Under the pieces are notes generated by a model, which worked only from the letters and a program-made list of their open reading frames with translations, was not told the origin of the DNA and did not search any database. From Cereibacter johrii (GTDB lineage: Bacteria; Pseudomonadota; Alphaproteobacteria; Rhodobacterales; Rhodobacteraceae), in the NCBI RefSeq assembly GCF_001720585.1, contig NZ_MABH01000180.1, forward strand, positions 1 to 35,756: a stretch of 35,756 nucleotides of DNA, in the 5' to 3' direction. The translations under genes and the position numbers were made by a program. Below are positions 25,977 to 32,786 of the stretch, piece by piece (within the stretch, counting starts at the first letter, position 1; each line of letters opens with the position of its first letter).

Positions 25977-26037
25977 AAATATCCTCGGGGGGAGATCGGC
26001 CGGAGGCCGATCCGGGGGGCAGACGGCCCCCCGCGCC
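25977..26037. repeat. Twin-hairpin intergenic element, copy 1
   Basis: AAATATCC-TCGGGGGGA leads into two perfect hairpins: GATCGGCC-GGA-GGCCGATC (25994-26012) and CGGGGGGC-AGACG-GCCCCCCG (26013-26033), then CGCC. The same layout recurs at 30831-30888 with different stem bases. It lies between the 3' end of the aminotransferase gene and phrA, where it may end the former's transcript. Confidence 0.7.
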
Positions 26038-26047
26038 CCCTCGGCCT

Positions 26048-27286
26048 TCAGCGCGCCAGCACCGCGTCGAGCGCGAGCATCAGCTGCGCCACCTCGGCCT
26101 CCGACGTGTAATGGACGAAGCTCAGCCGCAGCACGCCCCGGGCGGGGTCGATCCCCAGCGCCTCGAGCGGACGGACGGCGTAGAAATCGCCCGCGCTCGC
26201 CATGATCCCGTGCGCGGCCAGAGCGGCCGCGACGGGCGCCACGGGCCGGTCGAGCGCCAGCGCCACGGTGGGGGCACGGGTCTCGGGCGTGCGCGGCCCG
26301 ATCAGGCGCAGATCGTTGCGCACCGCCAGCTGATCGAGCAGCGGCCGCAGAAGCCGGATCTCATGCTCGCGCATCAGCCGGTGCACCGCGCGCGACCGCT
26401 CGAGCGGCGGGGCCCCGCCCGCGCCGTGATGGGCCGCCAGCGCATCCACATAGTCGGCGAGCCCCGCGCAGGCCGCGACCTGCGCATGGTCCGGCCCCGC
26501 CGGGGTGAAGCGCTTGAACAGCGTGCCCGCGTTGAACCAGTGCCCCTGGGCAGGCAGAAGCTCGGCCACCGCGCGCCGCATCAGCAGGATCCCCTGATGC
26601 GGGCCGTAGGTCTTGTAGGCCGAGAAGAGATAGATGTCGGCCCCGAGCGCCCCCATGTCGGGCAGCCCGTGCGGCGCATAGCTCACCCCGTCCACGCAGG
26701 TGAAGGCGCCCGCCGCCCGCGCGGTGGCGCAGATCTCGGCCACCGGATTGATCTCGCCCACGACGTTCGAGCAATGCGGGAAACAGACCAGCCGTACCCG
26801 CCCGTCGGCCAGAAGCGGCGGCAGGCCCGCGGGATCGAGATGGCCCGTCCCGGGATCGATGCGCCATTCGCGGACCTCGATCCCTTCCTCGGCCAGCCTG
26901 CGCCAGACGCCGCTGTTGGCCTCGTGGTCCTGGTTCGTCACGACGATGGCCCCGCCCTTGCGCGCGAGCCAGCCGCGCACCGCCTGCGCCAGAACGTAGG
27001 TGTTGGCCGAGGTCGAGGGGCCGAAGGACAGCTCGTCCTCCTCCACCCCCATCAGGGCGGCAAGGCGGCTGCGCGCCTCGTCCATCTCGGCGCCCGCCGC
27101 GTGCGAGGCGGCATAGGGCGCATAGGGCTGCACCTTGCGCTGGCGGTAGAAGCGGCTCAACCGGTCGATCACCGGCCGACAGGTGTAGGAGCCTCCCGCA
27201 TTCTCGAAGAAGGCCTGTCCCGCCAGCGCGGGTTCCGAGAAGGCGGGAAAGCAGGAACGGACGAAGCCGATGTCGAGCGAGGTCAT
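26048..27286 (-). CDS. Class V aminotransferase-fold PLP enzyme (cysteine-desulfurase-like)
   Basis: A 412-residue PLP enzyme of the NifS/Csd superfamily. It opens with CFPAFSEPALAGQAFFENAGGS, then SFGPSTSANTYVLAQAV, NQDHEANSGVWRRL, CVDGVSYAPHGLPDMGALGADI and the PLP lysine in YLFSAYKTYGPHQGIL. The usual catalytic cysteine loop of SufS/IscS is not evident (the region after HWFNAGTLFKRFTPAGPDHAQ has none), so sulfur transfer is doubtful and another beta- or alpha-chemistry is possible. CGGAG precedes ATG 27286. It is divergent, across 341 bp, from an orphan ABC binding protein, which may deliver its amine or amino-acid substrate. Confidence 0.85.
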   Translation of the reverse strand: MTSLDIGFVRSCFPAFSEPALAGQAFFENAGGSYTCRPVIDRLSRFYRQRKVQPYAPYAASHAAGAEMDEARSRLAALMGVEEDELSFGPSTSANTYVLAQAVRGWLARKGGAIVVTNQDHEANSGVWRRLAEEGIEVREWRIDPGTGHLDPAGLPPLLADGRVRLVCFPHCSNVVGEINPVAEICATARAAGAFTCVDGVSYAPHGLPDMGALGADIYLFSAYKTYGPHQGILLMRRAVAELLPAQGHWFNAGTLFKRFTPAGPDHAQVAACAGLADYVDALAAHHGAGGAPPLERSRAVHRLMREHEIRLLRPLLDQLAVRNDLRLIGPRTPETRAPTVALALDRPVAPVAAALAAHGIMASAGDFYAVRPLEALGIDPARGVLRLSFVHYTSEAEVAQLMLALDAVLAR

Positions 27287-27540
27287 GCAAACTCCGGGAC
27301 TGACCGGCCGAGGCTAGCCATCCGTCCGCTGCAAGACAAGGCATCCTCCGACCGCGCCCCTTACGGCCGAGGCGGAGCGCCCGGCCGGGCCGTGGCCGCT
27401 GCACTCCCCAAGGCGCCGCCACCCGCCGTCGCCCTCCCCCGGTCCGCCCACGATCTGCCCGTCCGCCGCACAAGCCTGCGTGAAGAGCGCGCCCCGCGCT
27501 TGCCCCGACGCGGTGCCGCCCCTCAGACTGCATTAAAGGC

Positions 27541-27569
27541 TTGAGCCGCTACCGCCCCTATTCTAGCGT
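27541..27569 (+). promoter_or_regulatory. Possible promoter of the orphan binding-protein gene
   Basis: TTGAGC (27541-27546), 17-bp spacer, TAGCGT (27564-27569), 58 bases before the ATG. The -10 is weak. The rest of the divergent spacer 27287-27627 is GC-rich and shows no gene or clear operator. Confidence 0.35.
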
Positions 27570-27627
27570 CCGTCCATCGGCCGGCCAGCCCGGGACCCGT
27601 CGCAGACCAATGTTTCAAGGAGCTTAC

Positions 27628-28674
27628 ATGATCCGCCGCACCACCCTCCTGGCCAGCGCCGCAGCCCTCGTCGCGCTGCCCGCGCTTGCCGCCGATCCCG
27701 ACCTCATCGTCTTCGACTGGGCCGGCTTCGAGAGCGAAGGCCTGATGAAGAGCTACATCGAGAAGAACGGCCAGATGCCGACCTACGCGCTCTATGGCGA
27801 CGATGACGAGGCCTTCCAGAAGGTGGCCTCCGGCTTCAAGTCGGATGTGACCCATCCCTGCTCGCAGATGGTCTCGAAATACCGCGACGCGGGCCTGATC
27901 GAGCCCTGGGACGTGAGCCGGATCCCGGAATACGAGAACATCGCGCAGCGCTTCAAGGACTCCCGGATCTTCAATGACGATCAGGGCGTGTGGTACATCC
28001 CCACCGACTATGCCTACACGGCCATCGCCTACAATACCGAGAGCGTGCCCGCCGAGGATCTGGCCTCGGTGCAGTCCTTCCTCGACCCGAAATATGCCGG
28101 CCGGATCTCGCTGCCCGACAACACCGACGACATCTGGTCGCTGGCGCTTCTGGCCACCGGCGTCTCGGACTGGACCAACCTGACCGAAGAGCAGTTCCAG
28201 GCCGGCGCCCAGTGGCTGCGTCAGGCGCACGAGAATGTCCGCGCCTACTGGGCCGACCCGTCCGAACTCGCGCAGCTGATGGCGACGGGCGAGGTGCAGC
28301 TCGCCTGGACCTGGAACGACGCCATCGCGCTGATGCGGCAGGAGGGCTTCCCCGTGGGCTTCCAGCGTCAGTCGAAGGAGGGCTCGGCCACCTGGTTCTG
28401 CGGCTATGTCAACATGAAGGACGCGCCCGGCAGCGAGGACAAGGCCTACGACTTCATCAACTCGTGGCTGGCCCATTCCTCGGCCGCCTCGCTGCTCGAA
28501 AGCCACGGCTATGCGCTGACGAACGAGGCCGCCATGGCCGAGATCACCCCCGAGGCGCTGAAGAAGGCCGATCTCGACCCGGTCGACACGACGCTGCTTT
28601 CCCAGACCCCGCTCGACCCGGCGATGCGCGACCGGATGCTCGAGGAGTTCGAGAAGATCAAGGCGGGCTTCTGA
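27628..28674 (+). CDS. Orphan ABC substrate-binding protein, PotD/PotF-like
   Basis: A 348-residue periplasmic binding protein with a Sec signal peptide (MIRRTTLLASAAALVALPALA, cleavage before ADPD). The fold of the polyamine-binding group shows in LIVFDWAGFESEGLMKSYIE, GVWYIPTDYAYTAIAYNTES, LQSFLDPKYAGRISLPDN-like text and EVQLAWTWNDAIALM. AAGGAG stands six bases before the ATG. No permease or ATPase lies nearby: the next 550 bp are non-coding, then ssrA. It may share a transporter encoded elsewhere. It is only a distant paralogue of the binding protein at 7966. Confidence 0.92.
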   Translation: MIRRTTLLASAAALVALPALAADPDLIVFDWAGFESEGLMKSYIEKNGQMPTYALYGDDDEAFQKVASGFKSDVTHPCSQMVSKYRDAGLIEPWDVSRIPEYENIAQRFKDSRIFNDDQGVWYIPTDYAYTAIAYNTESVPAEDLASVQSFLDPKYAGRISLPDNTDDIWSLALLATGVSDWTNLTEEQFQAGAQWLRQAHENVRAYWADPSELAQLMATGEVQLAWTWNDAIALMRQEGFPVGFQRQSKEGSATWFCGYVNMKDAPGSEDKAYDFINSWLAHSSAASLLESHGYALTNEAAMAEITPEALKKADLDPVDTTLLSQTPLDPAMRDRMLEEFEKIKAGF

Positions 28675-28680
28675 TCCGCT

Positions 28681-28702
28681 GGCGGGCGCTCCGGCGCCCG
28701 CC
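28681..28702 (+). terminator. Hairpin after the orphan binding-protein gene
   Basis: GGCGGGCGC-TCCG-GCGCCCGCC, a perfect 9-bp stem with a 4-base loop, six bases after the TGA. No T-run follows; C-rich RNA downstream could bring in Rho. Confidence 0.65.
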
Positions 28703-29191
28703 TCCGCACCCGCGCGGGACGGCCGCGCCTTCTCCGCGGCGGGATCCCCGCCGCCGTCCCGGTTGCGCGACGCAGGCCCCAGGGCCCGCGGCCCTTGCCC
28801 CCTCCACGGCACCTGCCGGAACCGGGAAGCCCGAGCACCGGACGGCCGCTCCGACATGCCAGGGCGCCGGCTGCCGGCAGAGGGCCACAAGCACCGTCCC
28901 GCTCCCGAACCCGTTCGGAAGAACGGTTGACGCTCCCGCCATCTGCGGGCGCCGCGGCCTCCCGGCCCTCTTCCGCTCGCCCGGCCTGACCTCGCTCTTC
29001 ACCCGGCCCGTGGCGGACCGGCTCTGGTGCCCCTTCGCATGGTGCCGCTCGGGAATGCGGCACTTCCCGTGCCCTTCCACGAGACCTCCCCCGCAGACGC
29101 CCTGCCTCGAGCGCGGCCTCCTTCACCTTCCCGGGTCGCGCCGGTCGCAGCCCCATGCCCCGCGGACCCGCCCCGGCACGCCTGCGGCCGC
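28703..29191. other. Long non-coding stretch before ssrA
   Basis: Nearly 490 bases without a gene I can support. It is C-rich on the plus strand and holds a neat hairpin, CCGTTC-GGAA-GAACGG (28911-28926). No promoter, ribosome binding site or family-like peptide is evident. Confidence 0.5.
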
Positions 29192-29220
29192 TTGCGGAGG
29201 CCGCCCCTCCCGCCTATATT
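29192..29220 (+). promoter_or_regulatory. ssrA promoter
   Basis: TTGCGG (29192-29197), 17-bp spacer, TATATT (29215-29220). Transcription would begin near 29227, exactly where the first hairpin of the tmRNA (GTCCGGG-GCAA-CCCGGAC, 29227-29244) starts. Confidence 0.7.
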
Positions 29221-29226
29221 CCGCCT

Positions 29227-29540
29227 GTCCGGGGCAACCCGGACTATGGACATAAACGCGCTCGTAATAAGCGGATCGGACCCGGGGGCGGTACCCGGCG
29301 GCTCCACCAACAGTCCCTCGTTGGGGGCGGAGGGGGCCGAAACAGGATCGACGAACGTCTAAAGGGGTTGGCTTTGTCCCGGTGAGGTACCACCGTTATC
29401 GGTCCGAAAAGTACAGTTGCCAACGACAACCGTGCTCCGGTGGCTCTGGCTGCGTAAGCAGTTCGAGTTATCGAAACTTAAGCCCTTGCGCTTAGCCGCG
29501 TAAGGCGGGGTTCGCAGGTACCTGGCAACAGAAACCTGCA
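29227..29540 (+). ncRNA. ssrA: Two-piece (permuted) transfer-messenger RNA
   Basis: The circularly permuted alphaproteobacterial tmRNA. The acceptor piece comes first: T arm CCGGG-GGCGGTA-CCCGG (29282-29298), acceptor strand CGGCTCC, discriminator A and CCA (29307-29309). After a short spacer to be removed, the coding piece starts at GGGGCCG (29333-29339), which pairs with CGGCTCC. The tag frame runs from GCC 29419 to TAA 29457 and reads ANDNRAPVALAA, ending in the ALAA degron seen by ClpXP. The closing stem GCAGGT/ACCTGC (29514-29539) marks the 3' region. Ends are approximate. tmRNA frees ribosomes stalled on broken mRNA and tags the product for destruction. Confidence 0.97.
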
Positions 29541-29584
29541 CTTCCTCCTTGCCCTGCGACCCGGCCCGCGCCACGCTGCGCGCC

Positions 29585-30241
29585 ATGATCCGCGCGCTCG
29601 CCCTCGCCCTGTCGCTCGCCTGTCCCGGGCCGGCGCGCGCCTGCGACACCGCCCTCCTTCTCGCCATCGATGTCTCGGGCTCGATCGACCGCGGCGAATA
29701 TGCGCTGCAGGCGGAGGGGCTGGCCCTCGCCCTCTCCGACCCGGCCGTGGCCGACCTGCTCCTCGCGGGCCAGAGCGCCCTCGCCATCGTCCATTGGTCG
29801 GGGGTGGGCCGGCAGGCGCTGGCCTTGCCCTGGCGACGGATGCTGACACCCTCCGACGTGGCGGCCTTCGCCCGGTCGAGCCGCGCCCTGCCACGGGCCT
29901 TCACCGCCTCCGACACGGCGGTGGGCGAGGCCATCTCCTTCTCGCTCGCGCAGTTCGCGGCCGTGGCCGACTGCCGGCGCAGGGTCATCGACATCTCGGG
30001 CGACGGGCCGGAGAATGCGGGCTTCACCGTGGCCCGCGCCCGCCGCGCGGCCGAGGCCGCCTCCGTCGAGATCAACGCCATCGCCATCGAGGACATGGGC
30101 GCCTCGTCCCCGATCACCGCCTTCTACGACCGCTGGGCCATCACCCGGACGGGCTTCGTGCTGACCGCCCGCGGGCTTCAGGACTACCGTCGGGCGATCC
30201 GCGAGAAACTGCTGCGCGAACTCGGCAAGCCCGCCGGTTGA
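29585..30241 (+). CDS. DUF1194 protein, exported von Willebrand factor A-like domain
   Basis: A 218-residue secreted protein: signal peptide 1 to about 19 (MIRALALALSLACPGPARA), then a single VWA-like fold with the metal site DVSGSID (MIDAS DxSxS), later VHWSG, the T of FTASDTAVGEA and IDISGDGPEN. ATG 29585 is favoured because it gives the signal peptide; upstream frame overlaps the tmRNA. VWA proteins usually bind partners through a divalent metal. No function is known for DUF1194. It sits between ssrA and sspB, probably by chance or read-through from ssrA. Confidence 0.88.
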   Translation: MIRALALALSLACPGPARACDTALLLAIDVSGSIDRGEYALQAEGLALALSDPAVADLLLAGQSALAIVHWSGVGRQALALPWRRMLTPSDVAAFARSSRALPRAFTASDTAVGEAISFSLAQFAAVADCRRRVIDISGDGPENAGFTVARARRAAEAASVEINAIAIEDMGASSPITAFYDRWAITRTGFVLTARGLQDYRRAIREKLLRELGKPAG

Positions 30242-30343
30242 ACCGCCCCGCCGTTCGCCTTCCGGCTGAAAATGCGAGGCGCCGCCCCCTTTTCTTCCGA
30301 ACCGAATCCCCTATGCTGGCCCCGAAGCGACAGGGGATCTTGC

Positions 30344-30802
30344 ATGGCGCGTTCCATCGACTACGGCAACCTCATGCACCGCGCGATGCGGGGCCTGATC
30401 CAGAGCGTGCTCGAGGATGTGGCCGCGCACGGGCTGCCCGGCGCGCACCATTTCTTCATCACCTTCGACACGACCCATCCCGATGTGGCCATGGCCGACT
30501 GGCTCCGCGCGCGCTATCCGCAGGAGATGACAGTCGTGATCCAGCACTGGTACGAGAACCTCTCCGCCGACGACCGCGGCTTCTCGGTCACGCTCAACTT
30601 CGGCAACCAGCCCGAGCCGCTGGTCATCCCCTTCGACGCCGTGCGCACCTTCGTCGACCCGTCCGTGGAATTCGGCCTCCGGTTCGAAACCCACGAGGAG
30701 GACGAGGAGGAGGAAGCGGGCAGCGACGAGGATCCCGACGGCGACGACGAGCCGCCGCGCCACGACGCGCAGGTCGTGAGCCTCGACAAGTTCCGCAAGT
30801 AG
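30344..30802 (+). CDS. sspB: SspB-type ClpXP adaptor (alpha family)
   Basis: A 152-residue adaptor that binds the ssrA tag and carries tagged proteins to ClpXP. The N-terminal dimer/tag-binding domain (IDYGNLMHRAMRGLIQSVLEDV, HHFFITFDTTHPDVAMADWL, MTVVIQHWYENL, GFSVTLNFGNQPEPLVIPFDAV) matches the Caulobacter SspB type. An acidic linker (EEDEEEEAGSDEDPDGDDE) leads to the C-terminal ClpX-binding tail VVSLDKFRK. AGGGGA precedes ATG 30344, and TATGCT at 30312-30317 could be its -10. Proximity to ssrA links the two halves of one quality-control pathway. Confidence 0.95.
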   Translation: MARSIDYGNLMHRAMRGLIQSVLEDVAAHGLPGAHHFFITFDTTHPDVAMADWLRARYPQEMTVVIQHWYENLSADDRGFSVTLNFGNQPEPLVIPFDAVRTFVDPSVEFGLRFETHEEDEEEEAGSDEDPDGDDEPPRHDAQVVSLDKFRK

Positions 30803-30830
30803 CGCAGGCCCGCGCGCTTTCACTCTGCCC

Positions 30831-30888
30831 AAATATCCCCGGGGGAGTCTCCGGCCCTGCCGGAGACGGGGGCGGGCAGCCCCCGCGC
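30831..30888. repeat. Twin-hairpin intergenic element, copy 2
   Basis: AAATATCC-CCGGGGGA leads into GTCTCCGG-CCCTG-CCGGAGAC (30847-30867) and CGGGGGC-GGGCA-GCCCCCG (30867-30885), then CGCC. Its flanks equal copy 1 while the first stem differs completely yet still pairs, so structure is kept. It follows sspB, in the opposite gene-relative orientation to copy 1. Confidence 0.7.
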
Positions 30889-30914
30889 CGGTGCCGTATG
30901 CGATGGCATGCCGA

Positions 30915-30959
30915 TTGATTTTCCCGCCCGTCTTGCCTAAGAGCTTGCGGGAAAATCAA
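30915..30959. promoter_or_regulatory. 13-bp perfect inverted repeat at the fumC promoter
   Basis: TTGATTTTCCCGC (30915-30927) and GCGGGAAAATCAA (30947-30959) face each other across 19 bases. The right arm runs into the AAGGAG ribosome binding site (30958-30963). TTGATT with TAAGAG 17 bases on (30938-30943) could be the promoter, putting a -10 between the arms. GAGCTTGCG is also directly repeated at 30941 and 30961. This looks like an operator or an RNA fold hiding the binding site. Confidence 0.6.
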
Positions 30960-30970
30960 GGAGCTTGCGC

Positions 30971-32365
30971 ATGACTGCAACCCGCACCGAGACCGACAGC
31001 TTTGGCCCGCTCGAGGTTCCCGCCGACAAATACTGGGGCGCCCAGACGCAGCGGTCGATCCAGAACTTCCCGATCGGCTGGGAGAAGCAGCCGGTGGCCA
31101 TCGTCCGGGCTCTGGGCGTGATCAAGAAGGCCTGCGCGCTCGTCAACATCGCCCAGGGCGACATGCCCGAAGAGCTGGGCCAGGCCATCGCCGCCGCCGC
31201 GACCGAGGTGATCGAGGGCCGCTTCGACGACAATTTCCCGCTCGTCGTCTGGCAGACCGGCTCGGGCACCCAGTCGAACATGAATGCGAACGAGGTGATC
31301 TCGAACCGCGCCATCGAGATGCTGGGCGGCACGATGGGCTCGAAGAAGCCCGTCCATCCGAACGACCATGTGAACATGGGCCAGTCCTCGAACGACACCT
31401 TCCCCACCGCCATGCATGTGGCCATCGGCATGATGGCGCGCGACGTGCTGCTGCCGGGGCTCGAGAAGCTCCATGCGGCCCTTCTCGCCAAGTCGGAAGA
31501 ATTCAAGGACATCATCAAGATCGGCCGCACCCACACCCAGGATGCGACGCCGCTGACGCTCGGGCAGGAATTCTCGGGCTATGCCAAGCAGGTCGAGAAG
31601 GGCATCGCCCGCGTGAAGGCCTGCCTCCCCGACATCTACGAGCTGGCGCAGGGCGGCACGGCGGTGGGCACGGGCCTCAACACGCGGCAGGGCTGGGACA
31701 GCCGCGTGGCCGCGAAGATCGCCGAGATCACCGGCCTCCCCTTCGTCACGGCGCCGAACAAGTTCGAGGCGCTGGCCGCCCACGATGCGATGGTCATGTT
31801 CTCGGGCGCGCTGAAGACGGTCGCGGCCTCGCTCTTCAAGATCGCCAACGACATGCGGCTTCTGGGCTCGGGGCCCCGCTCGGGTCTGGGCGAGCTGATC
31901 CTGCCCGAGAACGAGCCGGGCTCCTCGATCATGCCGGGCAAGGTGAACCCGACGCAGGCCGAGGCGCTGACCATGGTCTGCGCCCATGTCATGGGCAATG
32001 ACGCGGCGATCGGCTTCGCGGGCAGCCAGGGTCACTTCGAGCTGAACGTCTACAATCCGATGATGTCCTACAACGTGCTGCAATCCATGCAGCTTCTGGG
32101 CGATGCGGCGGGCAGCTTCACCGACAACATGGTGGTGGGCACGCAGGCCAACGTGGCGCGGATCGACAAGCTGATGAAGGAGAGCCTGATGCTGGTGACG
32201 GCGCTGGCCCCCACCATCGGCTATGACAATGCCACCAAGGTCGCCAAGACCGCGCACAAGAACGGCACGACCCTGCGCGAGGAGGCCATCGCCCTCGGTC
32301 TCGTCGATGCCGAGACCTTCGACCGCGTGGTCCGCCCCGAGGACATGATCGGGCCGAAGGGCTGA
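30971..32365 (+). CDS. fumC: Fumarase class II
   Basis: A 464-residue iron-free fumarase of the TCA cycle, interconverting fumarate and malate as a cytoplasmic homotetramer. Signature strings are complete: [71 protein letters not shown] and the catalytic loop [19 protein letters not shown] lies 7 bases before ATG 30971. Its stop overlaps the start of the next small gene (TGATG). Confidence 0.97.
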   Translation: MTATRTETDSFGPLEVPADKYWGAQTQRSIQNFPIGWEKQPVAIVRALGVIKKACALVNIAQGDMPEELGQAIAAAATEVIEGRFDDNFPLVVWQTGSGTQSNMNANEVISNRAIEMLGGTMGSKKPVHPNDHVNMGQSSNDTFPTAMHVAIGMMARDVLLPGLEKLHAALLAKSEEFKDIIKIGRTHTQDATPLTLGQEFSGYAKQVEKGIARVKACLPDIYELAQGGTAVGTGLNTRQGWDSRVAAKIAEITGLPFVTAPNKFEALAAHDAMVMFSGALKTVAASLFKIANDMRLLGSGPRSGLGELILPENEPGSSIMPGKVNPTQAEALTMVCAHVMGNDAAIGFAGSQGHFELNVYNPMMSYNVLQSMQLLGDAAGSFTDNMVVGTQANVARIDKLMKESLMLVTALAPTIGYDNATKVAKTAHKNGTTLREEAIALGLVDAETFDRVVRPEDMIGPKG

Positions 32366-32568
32366 TGGCCGAGATCGTCAACCTTCGCGCGAAGCGCAAG
32401 GCGGCGGAGCGTGACGCCCGCCGCCGGAAGGGCGACGAGAATGCGGCAAAGCACGGCCGCACCAGGGCCGAGCGCATGCTGGAGGAGACCCGGGCCGAAA
32501 AGGCCCGGGCGCATCTCGAGGGCCACCGCCGCGAGACGGACGCGCCCGACGAGCCCACCGATCCATGA
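32365..32568 (+). CDS. DUF4169 small basic/acidic helical protein
   Basis: A 67-residue charged protein ([20 protein letters not shown]...), predicted as one long helix with alternating basic and acidic stretches, matching the DUF4169 family common behind fumC in Rhodobacterales. It overlaps fumC by one base and the next gene by four (ATGA), so expression is coupled to fumC. No function is known; an RNA- or protein-binding helper is possible. Confidence 0.82.
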   Translation: MAEIVNLRAKRKAAERDARRRKGDENAAKHGRTRAERMLEETRAEKARAHLEGHRRETDAPDEPTDP

Positions 32569-32786
32569 ACGGCCGCCCGGAGAAGCACTCGCTGACCCTG
32601 AAGGGCCACCGGACCAGCGTCTCGCTCGAGGCCGACTTCTGGCGCGCCTTCCGCGAGATCGCGGCCGAGCGCGGCCTGCCGCTCAATGCGCTCGCGGCCG
32701 AAGTGGACGAGGCGCGCGACCCCGAGGTGGGCCTCGCCTCCGCGCTCCGCGTCTTCGTGCTGCGCCACTACCGCACCGGCCGCTGA
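32565..32786 (+). CDS. Ribbon-helix-helix domain protein
   Basis: A 73-residue protein with a short beta strand (KHSLTLKGHRTSVSLEADFW) followed by two helices (RAFREIAAERGLPLNALAAEVDEA), the RHH pattern of small DNA-binding dimers. Its start shares ATGA with DUF4169 and its last 19 bases overlap, tail to tail, the hydrolase gene on the other strand. It may regulate its own operon; the inverted repeat before fumC is a natural candidate target, but this is speculation. Confidence 0.82.
   Translation: MNGRPEKHSLTLKGHRTSVSLEADFWRAFREIAAERGLPLNALAAEVDEARDPEVGLASALRVFVLRHYRTGR

Noticed and set aside
23194-25977. Long plus-strand open frame opposite the methylase and photolyase
   Set aside because: Shadow frame; the minus-strand proteins carry complete SAM and FAD motifs.
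26048-27286. SufS/IscS cysteine desulfurase
   Set aside because: The PLP site is present but no catalytic cysteine loop is evident, so only the fold is claimed.
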